From Sulfuricella denitrificans skB26 (GTDB lineage: Bacteria; Pseudomonadota; Gammaproteobacteria; Burkholderiales; Sulfuricellaceae), in NCBI RefSeq assembly GCF_000297055.2, contig NC_022357.1, positions 2,181,501 to 2,245,500 on the forward strand: a DNA stretch of 64,000 nucleotides, written 5' to 3'. Both the position numbers and the translations under genes were made by a program. Under the pieces are notes generated by a model, which worked only from the letters and a program-made list of their open reading frames with translations, ran no database searches and was not told where the DNA came from. Shown here piece after piece: positions 1-9,393 of this stretch; the first letter of the stretch is position 1; each line of letters opens with the position of its first letter.

Positions 1-1
1 A

Positions 2-181
2 CTTTTTATCCGCTGCTATCGCGCCCTTTACGTCCTGGTGGGGGGGAATTACCAGCAGATGCAGCATTGGATGCAGACTGAAAACACCCATACAGGCGGC
101 ATACCGGCTGAGCAAGCCAAAACGGTACAAGGTCTGGTCACGGTGCTTGAATACCTGGATGCCATGCGAGGAAAGCTTTAA
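2..181 (+). CDS. MbcA/ParS/Xre-type antitoxin, 3' end only
   Basis: Partial gene, open at the window edge; about 59 C-terminal residues are visible. The fragment reads RCYRALYVLVGGNYQQ, then a HWMQTEN stretch, and ends LEYLDAMRGKL. This matches the C-terminal toxin-binding domain of antitoxins that accompany RES-domain toxins (family knowledge: short helices around a GG, a W-M segment and an L-x-Y-L-D tail). The stop codon abuts the GTG of the RES gene with no spacer, so the pair is translationally coupled. The DNA-binding N-terminal half lies outside the window, so autoregulation cannot be checked. Confidence 0.75.
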   Translation, partial: LFIRCYRALYVLVGGNYQQMQHWMQTENTHTGGIPAEQAKTVQGLVTVLEYLDAMRGKL

Positions 182-928
182 GTGGTCAACTGGAATGCCT
201 GCCTGGCAACTACCAAGCCGGTCAGGCTCTCAGGCAGCTTGCTTCGTCTCGTGGAAAGTCAGGAGCAAGTGGCAACACACCAGCTTGTCAGCTCACTTAG
301 CCGGCAGGCCGCACTCGAAGACATGCTGGAAGCAACCAAGCCTCCTTTGCGCAAACACTCCGAGGGACTTCATTATCTGCTGGCCACGCCGTTCCGCTAT
401 CCGCCCCTGAAGCATGGTTCCCGCTTTGGCTCACGCAACGAACCCAGCCTGTTTTACGGTTCCCAGGGAACCAGGACCGTCCTTATGGAGGCAGCCTACT
501 ACCGCTTCGTATTCTGGTTTGGCATGACGACGCCTCCATTCGGCAAGTTAGACACCCAACACACTCTATTCGAGGCGGCCTATCAGACTGACAGGGGCTT
601 CAAGCTGCAGGCGCAACCGTTCACCGCTTACCATGCCGAACTCACCCATCCCGCTGATTACCAGACTAGCCAGGCACTCGGGGCTATCCTGCGAGCAGAT
701 GGCATCCAGGCTTTTGAGTTTGCGTCTGCCCGAGATCCTGAAGGGGGTATCAATGTTGCGCTGTTCACGCCCGAAGCCTTCCCTGGAAAGAACCCTATTT
801 CACAAGAATCCTGGTTCTGTGAATTAACCGGAGAGCGAGTCAGATTTCATGCTGTCCGCGGCACAGGAATCCATGAATTCCCTATTGAGATTTTCCTGGT
901 AGGCGGCAAACTTCCGCAGCCCGCTTAG
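182..928 (+). CDS. RES-domain toxin (NAD+ phosphorylase/glycohydrolase family)
   Basis: 248 residues starting at a GTG directly after the antitoxin stop. The RES signature is visible: LLATPFRYPP near residue 60, GSRFGSRNEPSLFYGS, then a conserved Glu in TVLMEAAYYRF near residue 103. RES toxins are known to degrade NAD+ and to be neutralised by an Xre/ParS-like antitoxin encoded just upstream, as here. Length fits the longer RES subgroup. A strong terminator follows. Family assignment is firm; activity in this strain is inferred. Confidence 0.85.
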   Translation: MVNWNACLATTKPVRLSGSLLRLVESQEQVATHQLVSSLSRQAALEDMLEATKPPLRKHSEGLHYLLATPFRYPPLKHGSRFGSRNEPSLFYGSQGTRTVLMEAAYYRFVFWFGMTTPPFGKLDTQHTLFEAAYQTDRGFKLQAQPFTAYHAELTHPADYQTSQALGAILRADGIQAFEFASARDPEGGINVALFTPEAFPGKNPISQESWFCELTGERVRFHAVRGTGIHEFPIEIFLVGGKLPQPA

Positions 929-983
929 TTGAAGATATTAATGACCAACAAAACAACGACAAAATGTTTGAACAAATGTCGTC

Positions 984-1021
984 AAAAAGGGTTCGAAGCT
1001 TTATCTTCGAACCCTTTTTTT
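984..1021 (+). terminator. Rho-independent terminator after the RES toxin
   Basis: A perfect 15-bp stem, AAAAAGGGTTCGAAG, loop CTTTAT, then its complement running into T7. It ends the toxin operon. The last T touches the ATG chosen for the next gene, which is unusual (see findings). Confidence 0.9.
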
Positions 1022-2875
1022 ATGCGCACACAATCCTCAGGAACGCGTTTACACAAGAAACTCATCGGCTGGTCATCAAGGCAACGGCTACTCGGCTGGC
1101 TCCTGGTGGCGTACCTGTTCGCCCTGCCTCTGACGGTGATGGCAGCGCCGCTGGCCAACCGCCTCGCCCATAATCCTTCCCCTTACCTCGCACTGCACGG
1201 TGCCGACCCGGTGGCTTGGCAGGAATGGAGCCCGGCCACGGTCGCCTTGGCGCGGCAACAAAACAAACTGCTGTTCGTCTCCATTGGCTATTTCTCCTGC
1301 CACTGGTGCCATGTAATGCAGCAGGAAAGTTATAGCGACCCGAGAATCGCCGAAATACTCAATCGTGACTTCATTCCGGTGAAGGTGGATCGCGAATTGA
1401 ATGCCGCGCTGGATGCCGAAATGATCGAATTTTCGCGGCGCTCCCGTGGCGTTGCCGGCTGGCCACTCAATGTATTCATCACGCCCGAAGGCTATCCGCT
1501 CTACGCCACGCTTTATTCGAAGCCGGATCAGTTCCTCAGCCTGATAACCCAACTGAGTGAACGCTGGCAGGCGGGGAGCCGGGAACTCAAGGCGGCGGCC
1601 AGGAAGACTGCCGGTAGCGGCAAACCGGTGGCATCCGCCCCGGTGAAACTGTCTCCCGATATTGCCGCGACCTGGCGCAAACGCCTGGTGGAAGAGACCT
1701 TGGCGATGGCCGACCCCTTGCGCGGCGGACTCGACCAGGCGCGCAAGTTCCCCATCGCACCCCAGCTCACCTCCCTGCTGCAAATCCAGGAGCACCATCC
1801 AGACGAGCGGCTTGCTGCATGGCTGACACTGACGCTCGACCGGATGATGAAGGGCGGACTGCGCGACCATGTCGGCGGCGGGTTTTTCCGCTATACGGTC
1901 GATCCTGACTGGCACACCCCGCATTACGAAAAAATGCTCTACGACAACGCCCAGCTCGCGTTGCTTTACTTACGTGCCGCCCGCGTATTGGGCAAGCCGC
2001 AATACCGGGAAATCGCCTTCGAAACCCTGGATTTCATGCTGGCGGAAATGCGCGATGCGGAAACCGGCGCCTTCATCGCCAGCACATCAGCGGTGGATGG
2101 TGAAGGACGGGAAGGCGGAGTCTATCTCTGGAGCAGGGAACAGCTCCGGCAAATGCTGAGCCCGGGCCAGTTTGCCCTGGTCTCGCGCGTTTGGGGGCTG
2201 GAAGCTGCGGCGGAGTCGGATCTGGGCTATTTGCCCCAGCAGATGCACGAACCGACGGCAGCGGAGTTAACGCAACTCGAGCCTGTCTACCGCAAGCTGC
2301 GGGAGGTGTGGCGACAGCGCCATTTGCCCAAGGACGACAAACTGCTGGCCGGACTGAACGGATTGGCGCTCAAGGCCCTGAGCGAAGCGGCGGCGGAAGA
2401 TCCCCGTTACCGTCGTTCCGCCGATGAAGTGAAGAATTTTCTGGCCAGGCAACTGTGGCAAAAGGATGGACTGCGACAAGGAATGGGGAAAGGCAAACTA
2501 TTCGGCACCGCCGAGTTGGAGGGTTACGCCTACGCGGCGGCTGGCCTGCGGTACTACGCCCGCCTGAGCGGGAAGGCGGCAGACCATGCCTTGGTGGACA
2601 AACTGGCACGGGAAGCCTGGCGGCGGTTCCATTCTGCCCGAGGATTTCGCCTGGCAGGAACAACCCTGCTCGCCTCCGAAAACTGGCAGGCTAGCATTGT
2701 GGACGGAGCAATCCCTTCGCCATCAGCGGAACTGATTACAGCTAGCCAGGCTTCCCGCGACGAGGCACTTCGGCGCAAGGGTTCCGAAGCACTCGGTTTC
2801 ACGATTCCCTCCATTGGCCGAGACTTGTTCCTGCAGGCGAGCCTGGTGGCAACGATGGATGCCACTGCCCGCTAA
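1022..2875 (+). CDS. Secreted DUF255 thioredoxin-fold protein (YyaL/SPATA20 family)
   Basis: About 617 residues from the ATG at 1022. The frame is open back to 929, but that would place the RES terminator inside the gene. A basic n-region and hydrophobic stretch (LLGWLLVAYLFALPLTVMAA) look like a signal peptide or anchor. Residues about 50-190 form the DUF255 thioredoxin-like domain with the hallmark YFSCHWCHVM and VKVDRE motifs; the rest resembles the alpha/alpha-barrel part of the family, with HYEKMLYDNAQL. Family members have a CxxC-like CHWCH site, but no reaction is established. The exported location is inferred from the leader; many relatives lack one. No clear ribosome-binding site precedes the start. 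Confidence 0.8.
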   Translation: MRTQSSGTRLHKKLIGWSSRQRLLGWLLVAYLFALPLTVMAAPLANRLAHNPSPYLALHGADPVAWQEWSPATVALARQQNKLLFVSIGYFSCHWCHVMQQESYSDPRIAEILNRDFIPVKVDRELNAALDAEMIEFSRRSRGVAGWPLNVFITPEGYPLYATLYSKPDQFLSLITQLSERWQAGSRELKAAARKTAGSGKPVASAPVKLSPDIAATWRKRLVEETLAMADPLRGGLDQARKFPIAPQLTSLLQIQEHHPDERLAAWLTLTLDRMMKGGLRDHVGGGFFRYTVDPDWHTPHYEKMLYDNAQLALLYLRAARVLGKPQYREIAFETLDFMLAEMRDAETGAFIASTSAVDGEGREGGVYLWSREQLRQMLSPGQFALVSRVWGLEAAAESDLGYLPQQMHEPTAAELTQLEPVYRKLREVWRQRHLPKDDKLLAGLNGLALKALSEAAAEDPRYRRSADEVKNFLARQLWQKDGLRQGMGKGKLFGTAELEGYAYAAAGLRYYARLSGKAADHALVDKLAREAWRRFHSARGFRLAGTTLLASENWQASIVDGAIPSPSAELITASQASRDEALRRKGSEALGFTIPSIGRDLFLQASLVATMDATAR

Positions 2876-3086
2876 GGAATCGGATGACATTCGGCGGCCC
2901 ATATTCGGAACTTTAAAGCTCTCAGCACGGGCTTTACGCCATGCCGAACAAGCTCCATAACGGCCTCCGGCCTACTACAGGGCAAACGATGTCATCGTAT
3001 TTGGGTGTCTCAATAAAATCAAAATACTTCCAGCAACCCATCCGCAATTCTTCTAAAATACGCGTCCCTCAACCGCTAAAAAGACC

Positions 3087-4037
3087 ATGCGCCTGATTCT
3101 CGCCCCCATGGAGGGCCTTGCCGACCATAGCCTACGCGACATATTGACGCGCCTGGGCGGCATCGACTTGTGCGTGGCCGAATTCGTGCGGGTCACCAAC
3201 CATTTGCTCACCGAGAAAATGCTCCTACGCACCGTGCCGGAACTAGCCAGCGGTGGATGTACGCGGGCCGGTGTGCCGGTGCGAGTGCAACTGCTGGGGA
3301 GCGACCCGGTTTGCCTCGCCGAAAACGCCGCATTCATCGCCAGCCTGGGCGCACCGGGTATCGACCTCAACTTCGGCTGCCCCGCCCCCAAAGTTAATAG
3401 TCATGGCGGCGGTGCAGTTCTGCTTCAGTATCCGGAGCAAATCCACGCCATCGTGGCCGCCACTCGCCGCGCCGTGCCGAAACACGTTCCCGTCACCGCC
3501 AAGATGCGACTCGGCCTGGAAGACACCTCGCTGACGCTGGATTGCGCCCGCGCCATCGAAGCGGGCGGCGCCGACGAGCTCACCGTCCACGCCCGTACCA
3601 AGACCGACCGCTACCGCCCGCCCGCGCGATGGGAATGGCTCGCCCATATCCGCGAAGCCGTGAAGCTGCCGGTGGTAGCGAACGGCGAGGTGTGGACGCC
3701 GCAGGACTGGGGAAAAATACGCCAGGTCAGCGGCTGCACCGACGTGATGATCGGGCGCGGCGCCATTGTTCGCCCGGATCTGATGCGCCGCATCAAAACC
3801 GGGGATGAGGCCATGCACTGGCCGGAACTGCTGCCCTGGATCATCGATTTCTATGATCAGCTGTGCGCCAGGATGGACCCAAGGCACGCGCCGGGACGGC
3901 TCAAGCAATGGCTGGGAATGATGCGTGTCGCCTACCCGGAAGCGGAGGCTTTACACCGGACGTTGCGCACTGAGCGCGATCCGACCGCGGTTGGGAAGAT
4001 GCTGGAGTATATGCTAAATCCGGCAATTCCCCGTTAA
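3087..4037 (+). CDS. dusC: tRNA-dihydrouridine(16) synthase DusC
   Basis: 316 residues, the usual Dus length. The FMN-binding TIM barrel opens with LILAPMEG and carries the catalytic-Cys segment [10 protein letters not shown], followed by HGGGAVLL, the VTAKMRLG strand, TVHARTK and VANGEVW. The N-terminal region [11 protein letters not shown] is typical of DusC rather than DusA or DusB. The enzyme reduces U16 of tRNA with NADPH. It converges on htpX with a 4-nt overlap of the 3' ends and appears monocistronic. The 210-bp upstream spacer has no gene. Confidence 0.93.
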   Translation: MRLILAPMEGLADHSLRDILTRLGGIDLCVAEFVRVTNHLLTEKMLLRTVPELASGGCTRAGVPVRVQLLGSDPVCLAENAAFIASLGAPGIDLNFGCPAPKVNSHGGGAVLLQYPEQIHAIVAATRRAVPKHVPVTAKMRLGLEDTSLTLDCARAIEAGGADELTVHARTKTDRYRPPARWEWLAHIREAVKLPVVANGEVWTPQDWGKIRQVSGCTDVMIGRGAIVRPDLMRRIKTGDEAMHWPELLPWIIDFYDQLCARMDPRHAPGRLKQWLGMMRVAYPEAEALHRTLRTERDPTAVGKMLEYMLNPAIPR

Positions 4038-4915
4038 GGACGCAGCCGCTTCAGCATCTCAATACGCTCTTCCAGCGGCGGATGAGTCATGAACAGGCGC
4101 TTCAAGCCCGAACCGAACCCACCGGAAATCCCGAAGGCGGCCATTTTTTCAGGCAACGGTGCCGGTTCGTGCTGAGCCTTGAGTCGCTCCAGCGCGGCGA
4201 TCATGGCGCCCTTCCCGGCCAGTGCCGCGCCGCCCGAGTCGGCGATGAACTCGCGCCGGCGAGAAAACCACATGACGATGATCGAGGCGAGGATGCCCAG
4301 CACCATCTCGGCGATAATCATGGTAACGAAGAACGCCGGGCCGGTGCCCCGCTCGGTCTTGAACACCACCTTGTCCACCAGGTAGCCAATGACGCGGGAC
4401 AGGAACATCACGAAGGTGTTGACCACACCCTGGATCAGCGCCAGCGTCACCATGTCGCCGTTGGCAACGTGGGAGACTTCGTGGCCCAGCACCGCTTCCG
4501 CCTCAGGCTTGGTCATGGCCTGCAACAGGCCGGTCGAAACGGCCACCAGGGCATTGTTCTTGTTCATTCCAGTGGCAAAAGCGTTGACGTCGGGCGAGTC
4601 GAAAATTGCCACTTCAGGCATGCCGATACCGGCGATCTGAGCCTGCCGCCGCACGGTTTCAACCAACCAGACTTCGCCCGGCGTTTCGGGAGTCTCGATC
4701 ACCCGCGCACCCGTCATGCGCTTGGCGGTCCATTTGGAAATGGCGAGCGAGATGAAGGAACCACCCATGCCCATCACGGCGGCGAAAATCAGCAAGGAGC
4801 TCAAGTTCAGCCCCGCTTCGGTGAGATAAGGCTCCACCCCCAACACCCGCATGGTGATCGAAAGCACCAGAACGATAGCCATATTGGTGGCAAGAAAAAG
4901 AATAATACGCTTCAT
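4034..4915 (-). CDS. htpX: Membrane zinc metalloprotease HtpX
   Basis: 293 residues, full length. Two N-terminal membrane segments are followed by the zinc site [11 protein letters not shown] (HExxH near residues 143-147) and a second hydrophobic pair; the third zinc ligand Glu lies in [12 protein letters not shown]. HtpX is an inner-membrane quality-control protease that degrades damaged membrane proteins. It follows the YqhA-family gene by 3 nt and the Bax-inhibitor-1 gene before that, so three membrane-protein genes form one operon. Confidence 0.95.
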   Translation of the reverse strand: MKRIILFLATNMAIVLVLSITMRVLGVEPYLTEAGLNLSSLLIFAAVMGMGGSFISLAISKWTAKRMTGARVIETPETPGEVWLVETVRRQAQIAGIGMPEVAIFDSPDVNAFATGMNKNNALVAVSTGLLQAMTKPEAEAVLGHEVSHVANGDMVTLALIQGVVNTFVMFLSRVIGYLVDKVVFKTERGTGPAFFVTMIIAEMVLGILASIIVMWFSRRREFIADSGGAALAGKGAMIAALERLKAQHEPAPLPEKMAAFGISGGFGSGLKRLFMTHPPLEERIEMLKRLRP

Positions 4916-4918
4916 GAT

Positions 4919-5476
4919 TCAGTCTCCAGGGTGTTCGGTTTCTTTGCTGTGCGATTCGGCCTTGTGGGTCAGGAACAGTGCTGCGCCGATCAGGGCGATG
5001 GCCCCACCGAGATACATGAGGTCGAGCGGGGTCGATATCTTCATGTTCAGCGCTTCCTCGAACAGGGTGACGATCAGAATCATCAGGATCACCTTGGCCA
5101 GACGCGCCTTGAGGTCATCCAGACTCTCGATCACCAGGATCTTGCTGGAGGTCTTGCTGCCATGCGCCTGGTCGATGTCGCTGACGAACAATTCATACAT
5201 GCCGAGTGCAAAAATCAGCATGAAGGTGGCGAGCAGGTAGCCGTCCACCACCTCCACCACATGGGTGATGGTTTGGTCGTGGAGAAGCTTGCGCGCCTCA
5301 TCGGTCAGAACGGGGTCGGCGTAATGCAGCATGTGGCTGACCAGATACACCACGTCCACCGTGGCCATGTAAAAAATCGCGGTAGCAGCGGCCATGCTCG
5401 CCACCACCGCCACCACGACCACAAAGCGCCCGTTCCAGAGGGTGCTTTCGAACAACTTTTCGATCATTTTCAGCAT
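4919..5476 (-). CDS. YqhA/UPF0114 family membrane protein
   Basis: 185 residues with N-terminal FESTLWNGRFVVVVAVVAS and about four predicted membrane segments; the RF.VV..V.AS start is typical of UPF0114. The tail is charged (HKAESHSKETEHPGD). Function is not established for the family. Middle gene of a BI-1-like/yqhA/htpX operon, 6 nt after the upstream stop and 3 nt before htpX, suggesting a role at the inner membrane, perhaps with HtpX (inference). Confidence 0.85.
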   Translation of the reverse strand: MLKMIEKLFESTLWNGRFVVVVAVVASMAAATAIFYMATVDVVYLVSHMLHYADPVLTDEARKLLHDQTITHVVEVVDGYLLATFMLIFALGMYELFVSDIDQAHGSKTSSKILVIESLDDLKARLAKVILMILIVTLFEEALNMKISTPLDLMYLGGAIALIGAALFLTHKAESHSKETEHPGD

Positions 5477-5482
5477 GGGCGG

Positions 5483-6151
5483 TTATTCATTGCTATTCAT
5501 GAAACCCAGCAGATGCAGCAGGCTGGTGAACAGGTTAAAGATGGACACGAACAGCGTGACCGTGGCCATGATGTAGTTGGTCTCGCCGCCGTGAATGATA
5601 TTGCTGGTTTCGTACAGGATCAGCCCGGACATGAGCAGCACGAAAATCGCCGAAACCGCCAGTGACAGACCGGGCAGTTCAAAGAACATCGCCCCCAGTC
5701 CAGCCAGAAAACCGACCAGGATGCCGACCATGAGAAAGCCGCCCATGAAGCTGAAATCCTTGCGGCTAGCCAGCGCGTAGCCGGAGAGCCCAAGGAAGAT
5801 CGCGCCGGTGAGCCCCATTGCGGTCATCACGATCTGTCCGCCGTTGGGCAGGCCCAGATAGTGGCTGACAATCGGCCCCAGGGTGTAGCCCATGAAGCCG
5901 GTAAGGGCGAACACGAACGCCAGCCCGAGCGTGCTGTCACGGAACTTGGTGGTAAGGAACAGCAGACCGAAATAGCCGATCAGGGTGATGATCATGCCCG
6001 GATGGGGCAGATTCATCGCCACCGCCGCCCCTGCGGTCAGCGCGCTGAACAGCAGCGTCATCGACAGCAGCATGTAGGTGTTGCGAATCATCTTGTTGGT
6101 GGCAAGGGCCGGCAGGGCTTGCGCCTGATTGATGGAATGGATCGGGCTCAT
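5483..6151 (-). CDS. Bax inhibitor-1 / YccA family membrane protein
   Basis: 222 residues with seven hydrophobic segments. The sequence starts with a soluble Gln/Ala stretch, then NKMIRNTYMLLSMTLLFSA, which is the BI-1 family start, and ends with a membrane hairpin and LLGFMNSNE. E. coli YccA is a modulator of the FtsH protease. A strong ribosome-binding site (AGAAGGAGGAAAG) precedes the ATG. First gene of the operon with the yqhA-like gene and htpX, which is consistent with membrane proteostasis. Confidence 0.9.
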   Translation of the reverse strand: MSPIHSINQAQALPALATNKMIRNTYMLLSMTLLFSALTAGAAVAMNLPHPGMIITLIGYFGLLFLTTKFRDSTLGLAFVFALTGFMGYTLGPIVSHYLGLPNGGQIVMTAMGLTGAIFLGLSGYALASRKDFSFMGGFLMVGILVGFLAGLGAMFFELPGLSLAVSAIFVLLMSGLILYETSNIIHGGETNYIMATVTLFVSIFNLFTSLLHLLGFMNSNE

Positions 6152-6166
6152 GGTGCTTTCCTCCTT

Positions 6167-6179
6167 CTGTTAGTAACAG
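6167..6179. promoter_or_regulatory. Palindrome CTGTTAGTAACAG upstream of the BI-1-like gene
   Basis: A perfect 6+1+6 dyad just upstream of the ribosome-binding site of the minus-strand operon, in the divergent spacer shared with nhaR. The spacer also holds AT-rich sequence with a TGATATATCA palindrome near 6227. The binding protein is unknown; NhaR is only a candidate. Confidence 0.3.
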
Positions 6180-6261
6180 CATAAATTATAGCGACCCTAA
6201 TACATTCCATAAAGTCGATTATAATTGATATATCATTCGAGAATTACGAACTGGATGGCAC

Positions 6262-7191
6262 ATGGGCACACTGAACTACAAGCATCTTCACTATTTCTGG
6301 GCTGTTGCCAAGGCCGGCAGCGTGACCCGCGCCAGCGAGCGACTGCACCTGACGCCACAAACTATCAGCGGCCAGTTGAGCCTGTTCGAGGGAGTGCTGG
6401 GCGAAGCGCTGTTCAACCGCACCGGTCGGCAGTTCGAGTTGACCGAGACAGGCCGGATGGTACTGAGTTACGCTGACGAAATCTTTTCGCTCGGCCAGGA
6501 ACTGGAAGAGACCTTGCACCACCAACCCACCGACCGACCCCTGCAATTCAGGGTGGGCGTCACCGATGCGGTACCCAAGGCCGTCGCCTATCAACTGCTG
6601 GAGCCGGCGATGCAGGTTGAGCAACCGCCGCGCATCATCTGCCGGGAAGGCAAAGTTGCCGACCTGCTGGCAGAACTGGCAGTGCACCGTCTCGACATCG
6701 TGATCGCCGACAGTCCCATGCCGCGCACGGTGGATGTGCGGGGCTTCAGCCACCTGCTCGGAGAATGCGGTCTCACCTTCTTCGCCACGGCAGAACTGAC
6801 GCAGCAGCACCCGGGGTCGTTCCCGCAATGCCTGAATGGCGCGCCAGTGCTCCTGCCGGGGGCTGATGTCGCGGTGCGATCCAGACTGACGCGCTGGTTC
6901 AGCGACCAGCGGGTTCGTCCGCGTATCACCGGCGAATTCGACGATGGCGCGCTGATGACAGCCTTCGGTCAGGCCGGGGTAGGCATCTTCGCCGCCCCTA
7001 CTGCAATTGCGGAACAGGTGATTCGACAGCACGAAGTCGTCAGTATCGGCGCGACAGAAGAAGTGATCGAGCAGTTCTACGCTATCTCGGTGGAGCGCAA
7101 GCTCACCCACCCGGCAGTGGTCGCCATCAGCCGCGCGGCGCGGCAGGAACTGTTCATCAAACGGCGGACAAGGGAGGATGCTTCAGGCTAG
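6262..7191 (+). CDS. nhaR: LysR-family activator NhaR
   Basis: 309 residues. The N-terminal winged helix-turn-helix begins MGTLNYKHLHYFWAVAKAGS and includes ERLHLTPQTISGQLSLFE, a near-signature for NhaR. The remainder is a LysR substrate-binding domain with GVTDAVPKAVAYQLL. E. coli NhaR activates nhaA in response to sodium and also other envelope genes. No nhaA antiporter is nearby; the divergent neighbour is the BI-1-like/yqhA/htpX operon, which it may control (inference). Confidence 0.9.
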   Translation: MGTLNYKHLHYFWAVAKAGSVTRASERLHLTPQTISGQLSLFEGVLGEALFNRTGRQFELTETGRMVLSYADEIFSLGQELEETLHHQPTDRPLQFRVGVTDAVPKAVAYQLLEPAMQVEQPPRIICREGKVADLLAELAVHRLDIVIADSPMPRTVDVRGFSHLLGECGLTFFATAELTQQHPGSFPQCLNGAPVLLPGADVAVRSRLTRWFSDQRVRPRITGEFDDGALMTAFGQAGVGIFAAPTAIAEQVIRQHEVVSIGATEEVIEQFYAISVERKLTHPAVVAISRAARQELFIKRRTREDASG

Positions 7192-7220
7192 CAGCATGTC
7201 GCTCCTTGCTACATGAGGAA

Positions 7221-8141
7221 TCATTCCCGTTCCCTGGATACCCAGCTGATTATCTGCACCGCAGGCTCAGGTTGCAGCGTGACATGATCAATGCCGAAAC
7301 GCTCATGCAGCAGCTTGCGGCTATCTGCCAGCATGCCTTCCCAGCTCGCCAGATCCGCAACGGTCAAATGCGCACTAAGCATGACTTTATCCGAAGCGAC
7401 GCTCCACACATGCAGGTCATGCACCGATATCACGCCGGGAACACAGGCCATCTCCTGTCCGATTTCTTCCAGCGACAAATGCAGCGGCACGCCTTCCATG
7501 ATCCCGTGCAGCGCCTGGCGCAGCAGACGCAGGCTGGATACCAGGATCAGCGCGCCGATGGCCAGCGACAACAGCGGATCGATGGGCGTCCAACCGGTGA
7601 ATACGATCACCACCCCGGCGATCAGCGCCGCCACCGAACCCAGCAGATCGCCCATGACATGCAGCAGCGCGGCGCGGGTATTGAGATTTTGTTCTCCCCG
7701 GAAGAGCAGCCACGCCACCCCGATATTGATCAGCAAACCCAGCGCGGCGGTGAGTGAGACCGCCTCGCCCTGCACGGGCTGAGGCGTATGCCAGCGCTGC
7801 ACTGCGGAAACCGAAATCCACGCTACCAGCACCAGCAAGCCCAGGCTGTTGATCAGGGCGGCGAGAAACTCCGCCCTTCCCAAGCCGTAACTATGGAGCC
7901 GCGAGACAGGCCGACGGCTGACCCAGCTTGCGGCGGCGGCTATCACCAGCGCCCCGGCATCGTTGACCATGTGCCCGGCATCCGCCACCAGCGCCAGCGA
8001 ACCGGCCCACCAGCCCACGCCCGCCTCCACCCCGGCGAATACCAGCGTCAGCGCCACGGCAAACCACATCAGCCGGCCCGCAGTTTCGCCGTGGGCATGG
8101 TGATGCTCATGATGATGATCGTGATGGTGTGCTGCGCTCAT
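7221..8141 (-). CDS. Cation diffusion facilitator (zinc/cobalt exporter, CzcD/ZitB type)
   Basis: 306 residues. A His-rich N-terminus (about ten His in the first 20 residues), six membrane segments and a cytoplasmic C-terminal domain with HDLHVWS. The membrane metal site is HxxxD/HxxxD: HMVNDAG in TM2 and HVMGDLLG in TM5, which fits Zn2+ selectivity in CzcD/ZitB-like proteins. It acts as a metal/proton antiporter at the inner membrane. Converges on nhaR with a 29-nt spacer. Substrate is inferred from the family. Confidence 0.9.
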   Translation of the reverse strand: MSAAHHHDHHHEHHHAHGETAGRLMWFAVALTLVFAGVEAGVGWWAGSLALVADAGHMVNDAGALVIAAAASWVSRRPVSRLHSYGLGRAEFLAALINSLGLLVLVAWISVSAVQRWHTPQPVQGEAVSLTAALGLLINIGVAWLLFRGEQNLNTRAALLHVMGDLLGSVAALIAGVVIVFTGWTPIDPLLSLAIGALILVSSLRLLRQALHGIMEGVPLHLSLEEIGQEMACVPGVISVHDLHVWSVASDKVMLSAHLTVADLASWEGMLADSRKLLHERFGIDHVTLQPEPAVQIISWVSRERE

Positions 8142-8236
8142 ATGACTTTACCCCTGGTCAGCCGCGCGGCGATCCAGATGATGACCCGTTCTGAACCGGC
8201 TTGGGTGAAGGATGTTTCATTTACCCCTTACGACCC

Positions 8237-9136
8237 TCAATAAGCAAAACGACTCCTCATTTCTTCCAGATTCAGCTCTTGCAGAATCTGCTCCAGCCGG
8301 TCCTGGGCATTCTTTCTCGGTGCGTCCTTGAAGCTGGCGATGATCAGCTCATTTTTCATGGAATGTTCCCAGCCGACCAACTCGGTCACCGTCAACTGAT
8401 AGCCGTGGGATTCAAGTAGCAGGCAGCGCAGGACATTGGTGATGAGGCTGCCGAATTCCCGTGTGTGGATGGGGTGGCGCCAGATCTCGGACAGGGGTGT
8501 TTTCGAGAACGAGTCGTTCTTGTGCTTGCGTAGCACCGCAGCCAGCTCCGCCTGACAACAAGGCACCAGCACGATGAATTTGGCTTGCTTCTGCAGGGCG
8601 AACCGGATCGCATCATCCGTCGCCGTGTCGCAGGCGTGCAGCGCCGTCACCACGTCGATTTGTTCCGGCAACTCAGCGGAGGCTGTCGAAGCTTCCACCG
8701 ACAGGTTGAGGAAGGTCATGCGCCCGAAACCCAATCGTTCGGCCAGCTCGCGGGATTTCGTAACCAGTTCCTCGCGGGTTTCGATGCCGTAGATATGCCC
8801 GGCTTCCAGCTCCTTGAAGAACAGGTCGTAAAGAATGAAGCCCAGGTAGGACTTTCCCGCGCCATGGTCGGCCAAGGTCAGGCTTTCCTTTCCGGCCAGC
8901 ACTTCTTTCAGCAATGGCTCGATGAAGTTAAACAAGTGATAAACCTGTTTCAGCTTGCGCCGGCTGTCCTGATTGAGCTTGCCATCCCGCGTTAAGATAT
9001 GCAGCTCTTTGAGCAGTTCGATGGATTGACCGGGCTTGATTTCGGGGATGAGATTCACGATGACTTTCGGATAGGCGATAAGCCATTTTAGCGTTTTCAG
9101 GGCTTTTCGTCCTGCTCGTCCACAAACAACAATCAC
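8237..9136 (-). CDS. SAM-dependent methyltransferase (Methyltransf_32-like)
   Basis: Up to 299 residues; the start is uncertain because the first 15 residues look non-native, and an internal start is possible. Motif I, TLADHGAGKSYLGF, lies near residue 88, motif II at YGIETREEL, and a later HACDTATDDAI with FIVLVPCCQAEL matches GSTCD/Methyltransf_32 proteins. The substrate is unknown; relatives are thought to modify RNA. It stands alone between the zinc exporter and thrH. The 257 bp upstream hold no recognisable gene. Confidence 0.7.
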   Translation of the reverse strand: MIVVCGRAGRKALKTLKWLIAYPKVIVNLIPEIKPGQSIELLKELHILTRDGKLNQDSRRKLKQVYHLFNFIEPLLKEVLAGKESLTLADHGAGKSYLGFILYDLFFKELEAGHIYGIETREELVTKSRELAERLGFGRMTFLNLSVEASTASAELPEQIDVVTALHACDTATDDAIRFALQKQAKFIVLVPCCQAELAAVLRKHKNDSFSKTPLSEIWRHPIHTREFGSLITNVLRCLLLESHGYQLTVTELVGWEHSMKNELIIASFKDAPRKNAQDRLEQILQELNLEEMRSRFAY

Positions 9137-9393
9137 CCATCAAAACCAGACTATGTGCCGACTGGCGAGTTCGACCCGCAGCTGTCATTTGCTTCTTGAT
9201 GTCCGCTTAAGCTGTAGAGGTCAATCTGATTTGACCCGGAGTATAGCCACTCAGACTTAGCAGGCGCTCACCCGCGCGGCAACGTATTGCGATTTTTTCC
9301 AGCCTTGGCCAATGCAATGGAAACGGCCTGCTTGATCGCTTTTTCCTTTAAAATAGCGGCTAATTTAGTCCAACCTGAGGGAGTGCCTTTGCC

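Noticed and set aside
4082-5665. Open plus-strand frame of 527 codons opposite htpX, the yqhA-like gene and the BI-1 gene
   Set aside because: It spans three well-supported minus-strand genes, is extremely rich in His and Gln as expected of an antisense GC-rich frame, and has no motif or ribosome-binding site.
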